Below are positions 7,373 through 16,096 of a stretch of 32,368 nt of DNA, one piece after another. Made by a program: the position numbers and the translations under genes. The notes below the pieces were generated by a model, which saw only the letters and a list, made by a program, of their open reading frames with translations, made no database searches and was not told where the DNA came from. This DNA is from Flammeovirgaceae bacterium (GTDB lineage Bacteria; Bacteroidota; Bacteroidia; Cytophagales; Cyclobacteriaceae). The stretch covers positions 1-32,368 of the forward strand of contig NZHT01000012.1 of the NCBI GenBank assembly GCA_002691385.1. The letters run 5' to 3'. Within the stretch, counting starts at the first letter, position 1, and every line of letters begins with the position of its first letter.

Positions 7373-8034
7373 TTACTTATCTTCATCAAACAAAATTTGC
7401 ATCTTGCTCTTCAAAATTGGAATCAAATCATACAACTACTCATAGGATGAGATAACAAAGTAAATTTCTTAAAATACGTCTTTTCGACAATTAAGATAAA
7501 TAATTCTTTCCAAAAAAAAATGAAACCGAGTAGTCTCCTGAGATAAACAATGCACAGTTTCACCCAAAGATGATAGGATACCTGCTCCATAAATCTTTAA
7601 TTGACCCCGCTCTTTAATCAATCCAAATTCTACGGTAAACCAATAAATTCTCGAAATTACTTCTATCGCAGCGGCGTCATTCAAATAAGTCAAGCCTAAA
7701 TGACTTAATCCCAACAAATATTCAACAAAAAAAGTATTGGTTAGCAAGGGTACATGTGCAAAGACATCATGAAACATACCTGGTTCCTCCAAATAGCCCA
7801 TTGACGATTTTTTTCTAAGTCAAGTCGTCGCAGGAAATTTTTGTTGAGGCAGCTACTCATTCACTTTGTTGAATCTTGAAATTTCTTCAGGACAAAAATC
7901 AATTGTTGCTAAGCCTTCCAAATAGGTCGCACTTGCCAACTTTCGTAATTGCTCTAATTGGCGATTGTACAACACCTGCCAAATTTCAAAATCTTCACCT
8001 CATATCGTTCATATTCCTGTTGTATGATCAGTTG
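7373..8034 (-). pseudogene. phhA: Decayed phenylalanine 4-monooxygenase gene
   Basis: The minus strand still spells a phenylalanine hydroxylase: QLIIQQEYERYE, then in another frame FEIWQVLYNRQLEQL and ASATYLEGLA, then KFPATT, then YLEEPGMFHDVFAHVPLLTN with both iron-binding His, IYWFTVEFGLI with the Glu ligand, YGAGILSSLGE, and finally EIYFVISSYE. The lesions are many: no start codon, a frameshift near 8000, a stop at 7853-7855 where about 25 residues are also missing, TGA in place of a Trp codon at 7820-7822, and stops at 7469-7471, 7436-7438 and 7373-7375. It begins immediately after the trpA stop, so it was once the last gene of the trp transcript. An ORF of 110 codons survives at 7469-7801 but cannot encode a full enzyme. 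Confidence 0.85.
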
Positions 8035-8035
8035 G

Positions 8036-8809
8036 TTACGGATTGATAATTGATCCAACAAACGAAGAAATGGCTTCATCGGAATTGTTTTTTTTTAATT
8101 GATTGATAAAGGCACTCCCTATTATCGCACCTGAAGCATATTGACACGCATTGTCAAAGGTTTCTTTATTTGAAATACCAAACCCTATCAATCTTTCAAC
8201 AGATAAGTTCATCTTTTGAATACACTCAAAATAATCTATTTGTTCTTGAGAAATCTCTTGTTTCGCTCCGGTAATACTTGCAGAAGATACCATGTAAATG
8301 AAGCCTTTAGAAGCTTCATTAATTTGCAAAACTCTCTGCTTAGAGGTCTGAGGAGTAATTAGAAATATATTATATATCCCATATTTCTCAAAGGTTTGTT
8401 GATATATTTCTATGTATTCTTGCATGGGCAGATCGGGTAAAATGACACCGTCAATGCCCACTTTTTTGCAGTTCTGACAAAATTCAGTAAATCCGTACTG
8501 AAGTACAGGATTAATATAACCCATTAATATTACAGGAATATTAACATATTTTCTCAAATCCTGCAACTGCCTCATGAGCAACTTGAGTGACATTCCTGCA
8601 TCTAAGGCATTTTGGGAAGAATCTTGAATGGTAGGCCCATCTGCGATTGGGTCAGAATAAGGAATCCCTATTTCGATTATATCCACTCCTGCCGCCTCAA
8701 GGGCTCGAGCAATTCTCAAGGTATCATCAATCTTCGGATAGCCTGCCGTAAAATAAATATTTAAAACTCTCTTTTTTTTCTTTAAAAAAACTTCATTAAT
8801 TCTGTTCAT
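8036..8809 (-). CDS. trpA: Tryptophan synthase alpha subunit
   Basis: The 257-aa alpha subunit cleaves indole-3-glycerol phosphate to indole and glyceraldehyde 3-phosphate and channels indole to TrpB. The catalytic Glu46 (in DIIEIGIPYSDPIADGP) and Asp57 correspond to Glu49 and Asp60 of the Salmonella enzyme, and the phosphate-binding loop GFGISN is present. The length is usual for the family. It is the last intact gene of the operon, 12 nt after trpB. Confidence 0.97.
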   Translation of the reverse strand: MNRINEVFLKKKKRVLNIYFTAGYPKIDDTLRIARALEAAGVDIIEIGIPYSDPIADGPTIQDSSQNALDAGMSLKLLMRQLQDLRKYVNIPVILMGYINPVLQYGFTEFCQNCKKVGIDGVILPDLPMQEYIEIYQQTFEKYGIYNIFLITPQTSKQRVLQINEASKGFIYMVSSASITGAKQEISQEQIDYFECIQKMNLSVERLIGFGISNKETFDNACQYASGAIIGSAFINQLKKNNSDEAISSFVGSIINP

Positions 8810-8821
8810 AATTCAACCTTA

Positions 8822-10012
8822 TCAATATTTACCCCAAGTAATGTAAGTATCCAAATCTTTGTCACCTCGGCCAGATACATTAATGACCACAACTTTATCT
8901 TTTATCTCAATTTTTTCAAGGACAGAAATAGCATGTGCAGTTTCAATAGCAGGAATAATCCCTTCCAAACGGCTTAAAGCAATACCGGCATGCATAGCTT
9001 CTTCATCAGTTACTGCACAAAAAAAAGCTCTCTCTGAATCAAAAAGATGGGCATGAAGAGGTCCAATACCTGGATAATCTAATCCCGCCGATATGGAATA
9101 AGGCTCTGTCACTTGCCCATCAGGGGTCTGCATTAATAGTGTTTTGCTGCCATGAAGAATACCCTCGGTACCTAAAAAAGTTGTAGCTGCAGATTTTTTG
9201 TGATCAATGCCTAAACCTGCTGCTTCAGCAGCAACCAATTGTACCTCAGAGCGATCCAAATAATGGTAAAAGGCTCCAGCTGCATTACTACCACCCCCAA
9301 CACAGGCAATGACCATATCTGGATAATCTCTACCTATTTGTTCATTTAGCTGAAATTTGATCTCTTCACTAATCACAGATTGAAACCTTGCTACTAAATC
9401 TGGATAAGGATGAGGCCCCACTACCGAGCCAATGATATAATGAGTATCTGTGGGGTGATTGATCCAATGCCTCATTGCTTCATTAGTGGCATCTTTGAGG
9501 GTTTTACTACCAGATTGAGCGGCACGAATCTCAGCACCTAAAATCTTCATTCTTTCTACATTAGGTCGTTGTCTCACCATGTCTACCGCACCCATATAAA
9601 TAATACATTCCATGCCCATCAAAGCACAAACAGTTGCAGTCGCTACTCCATGCTGCCCTGCTCCAGTTTCAGCTATTATCTTTTTTTTATGTAACGACTT
9701 GGCTAACAAAATTTGACCAATAGTATTGTTGACTTTATGAGCTCCTGTATGACATAAATCTTCTCTCTTTAAGAATATTTGTGCTTGATACTTTTCAGAC
9801 ATACGATGAGCCAAATACAGGGGAGTAGGTCGTCCAACATAATCTCGCAAGAGATAATGAAATTCTTTTTTAAAACTTGACTTATTCATTATCTCAAGGT
9901 AATTTTCTTGAAGTTCAAATATATTTGGCAAAAGCATTTCAGGCACATAGGCCCCACCATACTTGCCATAATATCCATTACTGTTCACTTTATAATTTTC
10001 TTGACTTGTCAT
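8822..10012 (-). CDS. trpB: Tryptophan synthase beta subunit
   Basis: The 396-aa beta subunit condenses indole with L-serine using PLP. Lys93 in HTGAHKVNN is the Schiff-base lysine, Glu115 in AETGAGQHG is the catalytic acid, and GGGSNAAG binds the PLP phosphate. It is of the TrpB1 type that pairs with TrpA. Its start overlaps the end of trpF by 4 nt, consistent with translational coupling. Confidence 0.97.
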   Translation of the reverse strand: MTSQENYKVNSNGYYGKYGGAYVPEMLLPNIFELQENYLEIMNKSSFKKEFHYLLRDYVGRPTPLYLAHRMSEKYQAQIFLKREDLCHTGAHKVNNTIGQILLAKSLHKKKIIAETGAGQHGVATATVCALMGMECIIYMGAVDMVRQRPNVERMKILGAEIRAAQSGSKTLKDATNEAMRHWINHPTDTHYIIGSVVGPHPYPDLVARFQSVISEEIKFQLNEQIGRDYPDMVIACVGGGSNAAGAFYHYLDRSEVQLVAAEAAGLGIDHKKSAATTFLGTEGILHGSKTLLMQTPDGQVTEPYSISAGLDYPGIGPLHAHLFDSERAFFCAVTDEEAMHAGIALSRLEGIIPAIETAHAISVLEKIEIKDKVVVINVSGRGDKDLDTYITWGKY

Positions 10013-10617
10013 AATGATTTTTTTAATGCCCCCAGTAATTCTATATTCTTCATCCCTGGATAATCTTCAAATTTACTGTTTACATCAATGCCTATAAATC
10101 CTCGATGATTGATCGAATTAAGCATTTTTAAACTTTCCAAAGAGAGGCCCCCACTGAGCCAAAAAGGTTTTGAACTTGGACTCTCATTCAATATATTCCA
10201 TTTAAACCTCTTGCCCGATCCACCATATTCATGAGATAAAGTATCATATAAGAAATAATCTGCCTCCTGCTCAAAAGCTGACATTTGATCAATAGGTAAT
10301 TGATCTTTAATTCTAAATACTTTTATTACTTTCACCCCCAAGTATTTAAGATTCGCAAGGTAAGAAGGTGGCTCATCTCCGTGCAATTGCACGTAATCTA
10401 AACCAAATGTTTTAATCTTTTCTATCACTGAATCTAAAGGTTCATTCACGAACACTCCTACCTTTTGAGTACTTCGAAAATCAATGCCTTCTAACGAGAG
10501 CGCCTCCACAAACCTTTTTGATTGAGGATAAAATATAAATCCCATTAAATCTGGTTTTAAAGCCAGTACGGATTTGATATTAGTCACCTCTCGCATGCCG
10601 CACACTTTAAGTTTCAT
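10009..10617 (-). CDS. trpF: Phosphoribosylanthranilate isomerase
   Basis: The 202-aa TIM-barrel enzyme catalyses the Amadori rearrangement of phosphoribosylanthranilate. KVCGMRE at 4-10 carries the catalytic Cys, followed by [21 protein letters not shown] and GIDVNSKFE with the acid Asp and phosphate-binding segment. It overlaps trpC by 11 nt and trpB by 4 nt. Confidence 0.96.
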   Translation of the reverse strand: MKLKVCGMREVTNIKSVLALKPDLMGFIFYPQSKRFVEALSLEGIDFRSTQKVGVFVNEPLDSVIEKIKTFGLDYVQLHGDEPPSYLANLKYLGVKVIKVFRIKDQLPIDQMSAFEQEADYFLYDTLSHEYGGSGKRFKWNILNESPSSKPFWLSGGLSLESLKMLNSINHRGFIGIDVNSKFEDYPGMKNIELLGALKKSL

Positions 10618-11410
10618 CCATCAATGATTTTAAACTTTTAACAAATTCAAAGCAGTGTTTACCGGGATCCAGAGTCTTCATAAAACATTCTCCAATCAAA
10701 AATCCTTGATACCCATACCCCATCAAATCAATAACTACCTGTGGGTCGTCTATTCCACTCTCTGAAACCTTAACAAAATCATTTGGTATTTGGGCTGCCA
10801 ATGACTTGGATACTCCCACTTTAGTCTCAAAAGTTCTTAGATTTCTATTGTTAACGCCCAATAAATCAATATGGGGATTTAAGCTTTTTTCCAACTCAGA
10901 TTGATTGTGTACCTCTAACAAAACCTCTAAACCCAAGCTTTGTGCCAAGGCCCCTAAGGCTGTAAGTTCTCTTGTGTTTAAAGCTGCAGCAATCAATAAA
11001 ATCACATCGGCTCCCATGGCTTTAGCCTCGATGATTTGGTATTCATCTATCATAAAATCTTTACGTAGCACAGGGCAGTTTAGATGCCCCCTTACCGTTT
11101 GTAAATCATTGATAGAACCTCCAAAATAGTCTTGATCCGTTAAAATAGAAAGTCCTGAGATGCCTGCTTTTATATAATCATGAGTCACCTCTTCAATCGT
11201 TGACCAATCATTAATTACGCCCTTAGATGGACTTTTCCGTTTGAACTCTGAGATGATAGCCGGTGATTCAGATTGTCTGATTTGATCTACCAGAGAATAA
11301 GTCTTTCTTAAAAAATAAGGTTTCGTTTCAAGTGCAGCAATGGGTTCTGCTATTTTTTTTGTAAATACTTCTCGCTTTTTATTTTCAATGATCTTATCCA
11401 AAATACTCAT
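10607..11410 (-). CDS. trpC: Indole-3-glycerol-phosphate synthase
   Basis: The 267-aa enzyme closes the indole ring. The family motifs are all present: SEFKRKSPSKG with catalytic Glu55 and Lys57, VLRKDFMIDEYQ with the catalytic Lys, LGVNNRNL and VSESGI. It is a stand-alone TrpC, not fused to TrpF as in enterobacteria. It lies 4 nt after trpD and overlaps trpF. Confidence 0.97.
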   Translation of the reverse strand: MSILDKIIENKKREVFTKKIAEPIAALETKPYFLRKTYSLVDQIRQSESPAIISEFKRKSPSKGVINDWSTIEEVTHDYIKAGISGLSILTDQDYFGGSINDLQTVRGHLNCPVLRKDFMIDEYQIIEAKAMGADVILLIAAALNTRELTALGALAQSLGLEVLLEVHNQSELEKSLNPHIDLLGVNNRNLRTFETKVGVSKSLAAQIPNDFVKVSESGIDDPQVVIDLMGYGYQGFLIGECFMKTLDPGKHCFEFVKSLKSLMDET

Positions 11411-11414
11411 ATCA

Positions 11415-12407
11415 TTAATTGTTGATTTCTAAAAATTTATTGAATACATCCTTGGCTTTACCAGATATCAAAGATGTTCGAGCTTTCTCTACTCCAGCTT
11501 CAAAAGATAACCCGCTGATGGTGGAAATGGCCATTCCTGCATTAGCAATGACTACACTATTTTGTGAAGAAGTCCCTTTACTATAAAGAATTTCTTTAAA
11601 TAACTTTGCTGAGGATTTAATATCCGTTCCTCCCGCCAGATCTATAGCTTCCAAATAAGATAGCCCGAGCAAACTCGGTGCACCGATCGCCTCTCCTGCA
11701 TCGGAAATATACTTGAAGTCTCCGGTTAATGAAATTTCATCATAACCATCCAAAGAATGTACAATTAGAAATTTTTTGTCCGTATTCTGATACAAATAAC
11801 CATACAAACGGGCCAATTCGAGATTAAAAACGCCTACCATCTGATTCGCAGGGGCGGCTGGATTAACCATAGGGCCTAGCATATTGAAAAATGTTTTTAC
11901 CCCCAATTCTTTACGGATCGGTGCCACATTTTTCATTGCAGGATGAAACATCGGTGCATGTAAAAATGCAATCTTGCTTTGATCAAAACTTTTCATAATG
12001 CGCCCCACATCATTAGAAAATTTACATCCTAAATATTCCAAAACATTAGAAGATCCACAGACGGATGAAACACCGTAATTCCCATGCTTAGCTACATGAT
12101 ATCCTGCTCCAGCAACCACAAAAGATGCCAATGTAGAAATATTAAAGGTATCCTTACCATCTCCTCCTGTACCACAAAGGTCAATAGCATTATATCCTTC
12201 CGCAGGAACTTTTACACAAAGTTCAAGCATAGCATCTCGGAAACCCGACAGCTCATCTACGGTAATATTTCGCATCATAAATACCGTCATAAATGCGGCC
12301 ATTTGACTTGGATTGTAAGCTCCTGAGGCGAGATTTGTTAAGATTTCTCGGGCTTCCTCTTTTTCAAGTGATTGGTAGTTAAATAACTTATTGAGAATGT
12401 TTTTCAT
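11415..12407 (-). CDS. trpD: Anthranilate phosphoribosyltransferase
   Basis: The 330-aa enzyme transfers phosphoribose from PRPP to anthranilate. The signature GTGGDGKDTFNIST binds PRPP and Mg, and KHGNYGVSS and GPMVNPA follow. It is a stand-alone TrpD without the fused glutaminase seen in E. coli. It overlaps trpG by 4 nt. Confidence 0.97.
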   Translation of the reverse strand: MKNILNKLFNYQSLEKEEAREILTNLASGAYNPSQMAAFMTVFMMRNITVDELSGFRDAMLELCVKVPAEGYNAIDLCGTGGDGKDTFNISTLASFVVAGAGYHVAKHGNYGVSSVCGSSNVLEYLGCKFSNDVGRIMKSFDQSKIAFLHAPMFHPAMKNVAPIRKELGVKTFFNMLGPMVNPAAPANQMVGVFNLELARLYGYLYQNTDKKFLIVHSLDGYDEISLTGDFKYISDAGEAIGAPSLLGLSYLEAIDLAGGTDIKSSAKLFKEILYSKGTSSQNSVVIANAGMAISTISGLSFEAGVEKARTSLISGKAKDVFNKFLEINN

Positions 12408-12982
12408 TTTCCTGAATGTTCTAACCAGTTGATAATCATTTTTTTTCCATATGAAGACATGATCGACTCGGGATGAAATTGAAGTCCACGAACATTGTAT
12501 TGCTTATGTTTGATGGACATCACAAATTGATTCGCATCTTCAGAAGTGACAATGAGATTCTGAGGAAAATTTTTATTTGAAATAACCCATGAATGATACC
12601 GACAAGCCTTAAAAGAATCTGGAACCTCCTGGAATATTGAGTCTGAATTTTTTAAAAATATATCAGTGACTACCCCATGATAAACTTCATCCAAATTGTA
12701 CAATTTGGCACCGTAAGCCTCCCCGATAGCTTGATGTCCCAAGCATACGCCTAAAATGCTTTTAGTGGCTCCATATTTTTTTATAATTTCAGACATTATT
12801 ACTGCATCTTTTGGAACCCCTGGACCTGGAGAAAGTAAAATACAATCATATTGCTCTATCTCCTCAATAGCAATTTTATCATTCCTAAAAATTGCTATAT
12901 CCTTATATAATCCAATCGCTTTTAATATGTGAACTAGGTTATAAGTAAAACTATCGTAGTTATCTAATACCAATATTTTCAT
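12404..12982 (-). CDS. trpG: Anthranilate synthase component II (glutamine amidotransferase)
   Basis: The 192-aa class I glutamine amidotransferase releases ammonia for TrpE. The triad is visible: Cys80 in LGVCLGHQ, His170 and Glu172 in LQFHPES. It overlaps trpE and trpD by 4 nt on each side. In some bacteria this subunit also serves para-aminobenzoate synthesis; the operon position argues for tryptophan here. Confidence 0.96.
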   Translation of the reverse strand: MKILVLDNYDSFTYNLVHILKAIGLYKDIAIFRNDKIAIEEIEQYDCILLSPGPGVPKDAVIMSEIIKKYGATKSILGVCLGHQAIGEAYGAKLYNLDEVYHGVVTDIFLKNSDSIFQEVPDSFKACRYHSWVISNKNFPQNLIVTSEDANQFVMSIKHKQYNVRGLQFHPESIMSSYGKKMIINWLEHSGK

Positions 12983-14388
12983 CTTAGCTCTGAATTCAAT
13001 TGTGCCATCTCCATCGCCTTCTCAAGGGCTGCTAACTTATTATAAACTTCTTCTACTTCATTTTCTGGAATGGATTTAGAAACAATACCGGCACCCGCTC
13101 TGAAAATCAGTTTTCTCCCCTGACTTCGAAAAGTACGAATCATAATGGCATGGTTAAAGCCTCCTTCAAAATCCATGAACCCAATAGCACCACCATAATA
13201 TCCGCGTGCACTCTTTTCGTATTGGCCGATCAATTCCATGGCACGATGTTTTGGGGCTCCAGATAAGGTTCCTGCTGGAAAAGTACTCGCAACGATATCT
13301 AATGAATCTGAGCCTATGTCCAATTTACCAGTCACCTTACTTACCAAGTGAATGACATGAGAATAATACTGAACTTCTTTGTAGGTTTCAACAGTTACAT
13401 TCGAGGTAAACTTACTTAGGTCATTACGTGCCAAGTCTACCAGCATGATATGTTCAGAATTTTCTTTAGGGTCCGCCAAAAGTTTTCTAGCCAAATCAGC
13501 GTCAGCTTCATCATCTCCGGTCCTTCTAAAAGTACCTGCAATAGGATAAATAACAGCTTCTTTTGCATTAACAATAATTTGCGCTTCAGGAGATGAACCG
13601 AAAATTTTGTAAGAACCATAATCAAAATAAAAGAGATAAGGAGATGGATTGATTGACCTTAATGCTCGATATACTTGAAATTCATCACCCTTAAATTCCG
13701 ACTCAAATTGTCTTGAAAAAACGACCTGAAATACATCGCCTAAGTTACAATGATCGATCCCTCTTTTGACCATTTCTAAAAACTCATCATCTGTATAGTC
13801 AGAAGTTATCTCACCTTCCCGGTCAAAAGTGAAGGAAGGAGTGGTTTGCTTGTGTAAGTACTCTATAATTCGTTGAATTTCATTATCTGGCTCATTTAAG
13901 TAAGTTTCTACAACGTGGCACCGATTTTTAAATTGATCAAAAACAATAAGGTATTTAAACAACGAATACCTGATCTCTGGTACACCTATTGGAGTTGAAG
14001 TTACCTCTTGTATTTCAACTTCTTCAAAATGTACTACTGCATCGTAGTTTATATAACCAAACAGACCTGTTTCACTATATTTTACCTTGGACTTTTTATA
14101 GTCAAATAATGATTTAAATTTTTTAAGTGCCTTCAATGGCTCAGTTTTGATCTCCTCTTTTGAACCATCAGGATAGGTACAACTCGTGATTCCTTGAAAA
14201 GTCTCAAACGTTGCTATCGGATGGCAACATATATAAGAGTAGCTATCTTCTTCACCGTGATAGTCTGAACTCTCAAGCAAGAGCACATTCGCAAATTGAT
14301 CTCTGAGCTGCAAATAAGCAGAAACTGGGGTAATCGTATCTGCCAAGAAACTTGATTCATTAATTTTTAATCGGTATTTTTTCATCAT
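12979..14388 (-). CDS. trpE: Anthranilate synthase component I
   Basis: The 469-aa subunit converts chorismate and ammonia to anthranilate. The N-terminal LLES(x10)S element (residues 37-51) is the tryptophan feedback-inhibition site, so the enzyme should be allosterically controlled. The catalytic half has FQVVFSRQF, PAGTLSGAPKHRAMELI and YYGGAIGFMDF. It starts 9 nt after the T-run of the attenuator and is the first structural gene of the operon. Confidence 0.97.
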   Translation of the reverse strand: MMKKYRLKINESSFLADTITPVSAYLQLRDQFANVLLLESSDYHGEEDSYSYICCHPIATFETFQGITSCTYPDGSKEEIKTEPLKALKKFKSLFDYKKSKVKYSETGLFGYINYDAVVHFEEVEIQEVTSTPIGVPEIRYSLFKYLIVFDQFKNRCHVVETYLNEPDNEIQRIIEYLHKQTTPSFTFDREGEITSDYTDDEFLEMVKRGIDHCNLGDVFQVVFSRQFESEFKGDEFQVYRALRSINPSPYLFYFDYGSYKIFGSSPEAQIIVNAKEAVIYPIAGTFRRTGDDEADADLARKLLADPKENSEHIMLVDLARNDLSKFTSNVTVETYKEVQYYSHVIHLVSKVTGKLDIGSDSLDIVASTFPAGTLSGAPKHRAMELIGQYEKSARGYYGGAIGFMDFEGGFNHAIMIRTFRSQGRKLIFRAGAGIVSKSIPENEVEEVYNKLAALEKAMEMAQLNSELR

Positions 14389-14397
14389 TAATAGGTC

Positions 14398-14430
14398 AAA
14401 AAAAAAGCCTGCTGTGAACTAGCAGGCTTT
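14398..14430 (-). terminator. trp attenuator: intrinsic terminator just before trpE
   Basis: On the minus strand a perfect 10-bp stem (AAAGCCTGCT with AGCAGGCTTT) encloses the 7-nt loop AGTTCAC and is followed by nine T, ending 9 nt before the trpE ATG. There is no upstream gene to terminate except the leader peptide at 14456-14512, so it is read as a transcription attenuator. Confidence 0.85.
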
Positions 14431-14461
14431 ATGTTTTTCTTACACAAGGTTACGCTCACAA
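14412..14461 (-). promoter_or_regulatory. Candidate antiterminator pairing in the trp leader
   Basis: On the minus-strand RNA, UUGUGAGC (14461-14454), which spans the leader stop codon, can pair with GUUCACAG (14419-14412), which is the loop and first bases of the 3' arm of the terminator. That is 8 pairs including two G-U. A ribosome stalled at the Trp codons would leave this pairing free; one that reaches the stop would block it. The helix is short, so this is a proposal only. Confidence 0.45.
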
Positions 14462-14512
14462 ATTATAAATTTGTATTTTTAGCCACCTCCAATAAGTTTT
14501 ATTTAAATTCAT
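14456..14512 (-). CDS. trpL: trp operon leader peptide
   Basis: An 18-codon ORF upstream of the attenuator encodes MNLNKTYWRWLKIQIYNL, with Trp at codons 8 and 10. Trp is a rare residue, and two Trp codons this close in such a short peptide, followed by a terminator and trpE, is the classical arrangement for ribosome-mediated attenuation. The stop codon lies 26 nt before the terminator stem. Confidence 0.8.
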   Translation of the reverse strand: MNLNKTYWRWLKIQIYNL

Positions 14513-14646
14513 TATAGTGCTAATAAAGTCTATTAATTTCAAAGAAACAAACTGATATTATTTTTTTTATAAATATTCACGACCTATCTCTATCAGTAGT
14601 TGGCTTATCTTTTGTGTTTTTAGCTATTATTTTTCTTCTTTGTTCA

Positions 14647-15048
14647 ATGTTACCTCTAGACACAAGGTTGAGTATGCTAATCCATCTTGCTAATGCAGAT
14701 CAAAACTTCTCAAATGAAGAGCTAGAAATTATTAGAAAAACAGGTCAAGAAAATGGCCTCAATACTACTCAAATAGAAAAACTTATATCATCTCCAAAAT
14801 CCATCGGAAACTTATATATATTGCCCAAAGGAGAAAAATTAAAATGCCTTATAGAGCTAATAAGACTCATGAAAATTGACAAAAAAATTTATCAAAAAGA
14901 AATTGATTTTTGTGAAAGAATAGCACTCAAATTAGGCTTTCAACCCAAAGTAATCATGGAGCTTTCTGCCTATATCTACACTTCTGAAGACATTCATACA
15001 GATCAGAGTCTTTTAGAAGATATTGTTAATAAATACTATACTCACTAA
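14647..15048 (+). CDS. TerB-like protein
   Basis: This protein of about 134 aa is mostly helical and resembles the TerB tellurite-resistance fold: an acidic first helix region (LIHLANADQNFSNEELEII) and a second similar unit (LIRLMKIDKKIYQKEIDFCERIALKLGF, here split in two), the two EF-hand-like acidic repeats seen in TerB-like proteins. I chose the ATG at 14647; an in-frame GTG at 14614 would add 11 hydrophobic residues. It is divergent from the trp operon. Function unknown; the similarity is moderate. Confidence 0.65.
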   Translation: MLPLDTRLSMLIHLANADQNFSNEELEIIRKTGQENGLNTTQIEKLISSPKSIGNLYILPKGEKLKCLIELIRLMKIDKKIYQKEIDFCERIALKLGFQPKVIMELSAYIYTSEDIHTDQSLLEDIVNKYYTH

Positions 15049-15080
15049 GCCGAAGGAGTAGTAATTCCTTAAAAGATCAC

Positions 15081-15779
15081 CTAATTAAATAGATTTTGGG
15101 TAAATGGTATCAAATAACTTAAACTCAATCCAGTATCCCAATGATTACTCATGTCAGGTATATCTGCTGATCTATCGATGGTAAACATAATATTACTAAA
15201 TCCATAAGTAATGTAGGCCTCTAAAGAAAGTTGTCCGATACCTATATTTCTTTGGTATCCCAACCCGCACTTACCACCATAAGCAAATGACTTATCCCGT
15301 TCAGGATCAAAGGTCCAAAAATCAGTTTTTTCACTTTTATCTTCTGGATTTTCAGGTATATCATATCGCAATAAAAAATCTACATAAATACCCAAAAGTA
15401 AATAAGCCTTACTTTTTTGAGATCCAACATAAAAAATAGATTCTACGGGAATGTTCAAATAATCCATTTTGGTTCGAGCCCTTTGAAGAGTATTGAGGGT
15501 GTCCAAATATTCTTGATCCCAACCCTTTTCAGTAAAATTGATACTCATCCTTAGACCCGTCTTTAGACTTTCTTCATAGGCTGCCGGAAAATATTGAAAC
15601 ATCAAACCTCCATGGAACCCATTGATAGGGCGGGAAAGCAAATTGACCCTATAGATTGTATGCTCAATATAGGAAGAAGACAAATGAGGTCCAATTGTTG
15701 GCCCCATCAACCAATATCCCTGACCATTGCTTCTATAAATAGTGAACAAAATCAAAACAAAAATTAAAAGATGCCTCAT
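15081..15779 (-). CDS. Outer-membrane beta-barrel protein (porin-like)
   Basis: This 232-aa protein starts with a Sec signal (MRHLLIFVLILFTIYRSNGQ) and continues as alternating polar and hydrophobic strands with aromatic girdles (GLRMSINFTEKGWD, AYLLLGIYVDFLLRY, LSLEAYITYGFSNIMF), ending in the phenylalanine-asparagine tail LFN. This is the usual look of Bacteroidota OmpW/PorT-type small barrels. No specific family or cargo can be named. It is transcribed convergently with the TerB-like gene. Confidence 0.7.
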   Translation of the reverse strand: MRHLLIFVLILFTIYRSNGQGYWLMGPTIGPHLSSSYIEHTIYRVNLLSRPINGFHGGLMFQYFPAAYEESLKTGLRMSINFTEKGWDQEYLDTLNTLQRARTKMDYLNIPVESIFYVGSQKSKAYLLLGIYVDFLLRYDIPENPEDKSEKTDFWTFDPERDKSFAYGGKCGLGYQRNIGIGQLSLEAYITYGFSNIMFTIDRSADIPDMSNHWDTGLSLSYLIPFTQNLFN

Positions 15780-15966
15780 ACCTTATTTCAATTATCTGTT
15801 ATTTTGATTTATTAATTTTTTTTTATGCATTTCTCATCACAAGAAAACCACTGTTCAATGATAGTAATTTTCTACTGAAGTTGCACTTAAATATTTATAA
15901 ATGAATATTTTATCAAAAGTCAGAACTTAAATTAAAGACAAACTTAAATAGTAAATAATTTCGCAT

Positions 15967-15974
15967 TAAATTTG
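15967..15974 (+). promoter_or_regulatory. -7 promoter box of the SRP RNA gene
   Basis: TAAATTTG matches the Bacteroidota TAnnTTTG -7 element and ends 6 nt before the first base of the RNA's terminal stem, the right distance for a start at about 15980. A convincing -33 TTTG is not seen. Confidence 0.5.
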
Positions 15975-15979
15975 TTTTG

Positions 15980-16068
15980 GCAAACGAATACGACCAGCTC
16001 CTGTTGAATCCCCCAGGTCCGGAAGGAAGCAAGGGTAAACGGTTGAAGCGGTGCGATTTTCGTTTGCT
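15980..16068 (+). ncRNA. ffs: Signal recognition particle RNA (4.5S type)
   Basis: The terminal stem GCAAACGAA (15980-15988) pairs with TTCGTTTGC (16059-16067). Inside lies the highly conserved SRP domain IV: CCCCAGGTCCGGAAGGAAGC, with the GGAA tetraloop, then AAGGGTAA. This is the site bound by Ffh. The length of about 90 nt is that of the short bacterial form without an Alu domain. A run of seven T (16068-16074) after the stem serves as the terminator. Confidence 0.95.
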
Positions 16069-16096
16069 TTTTTTATTTTAACTAAAATATTCCCAG

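Noticed and set aside
7469-7801. 110-codon ORF as an independent short phenylalanine hydroxylase
   Set aside because: It holds only the middle of the enzyme; the missing N- and C-terminal parts are still readable outside it in broken form, so it belongs to a pseudogene.
14614-14646. GTG start adding 11 residues to the TerB-like protein
   Set aside because: The extension is hydrophobic and rare as a start; the ATG at 14647 begins directly at the domain.
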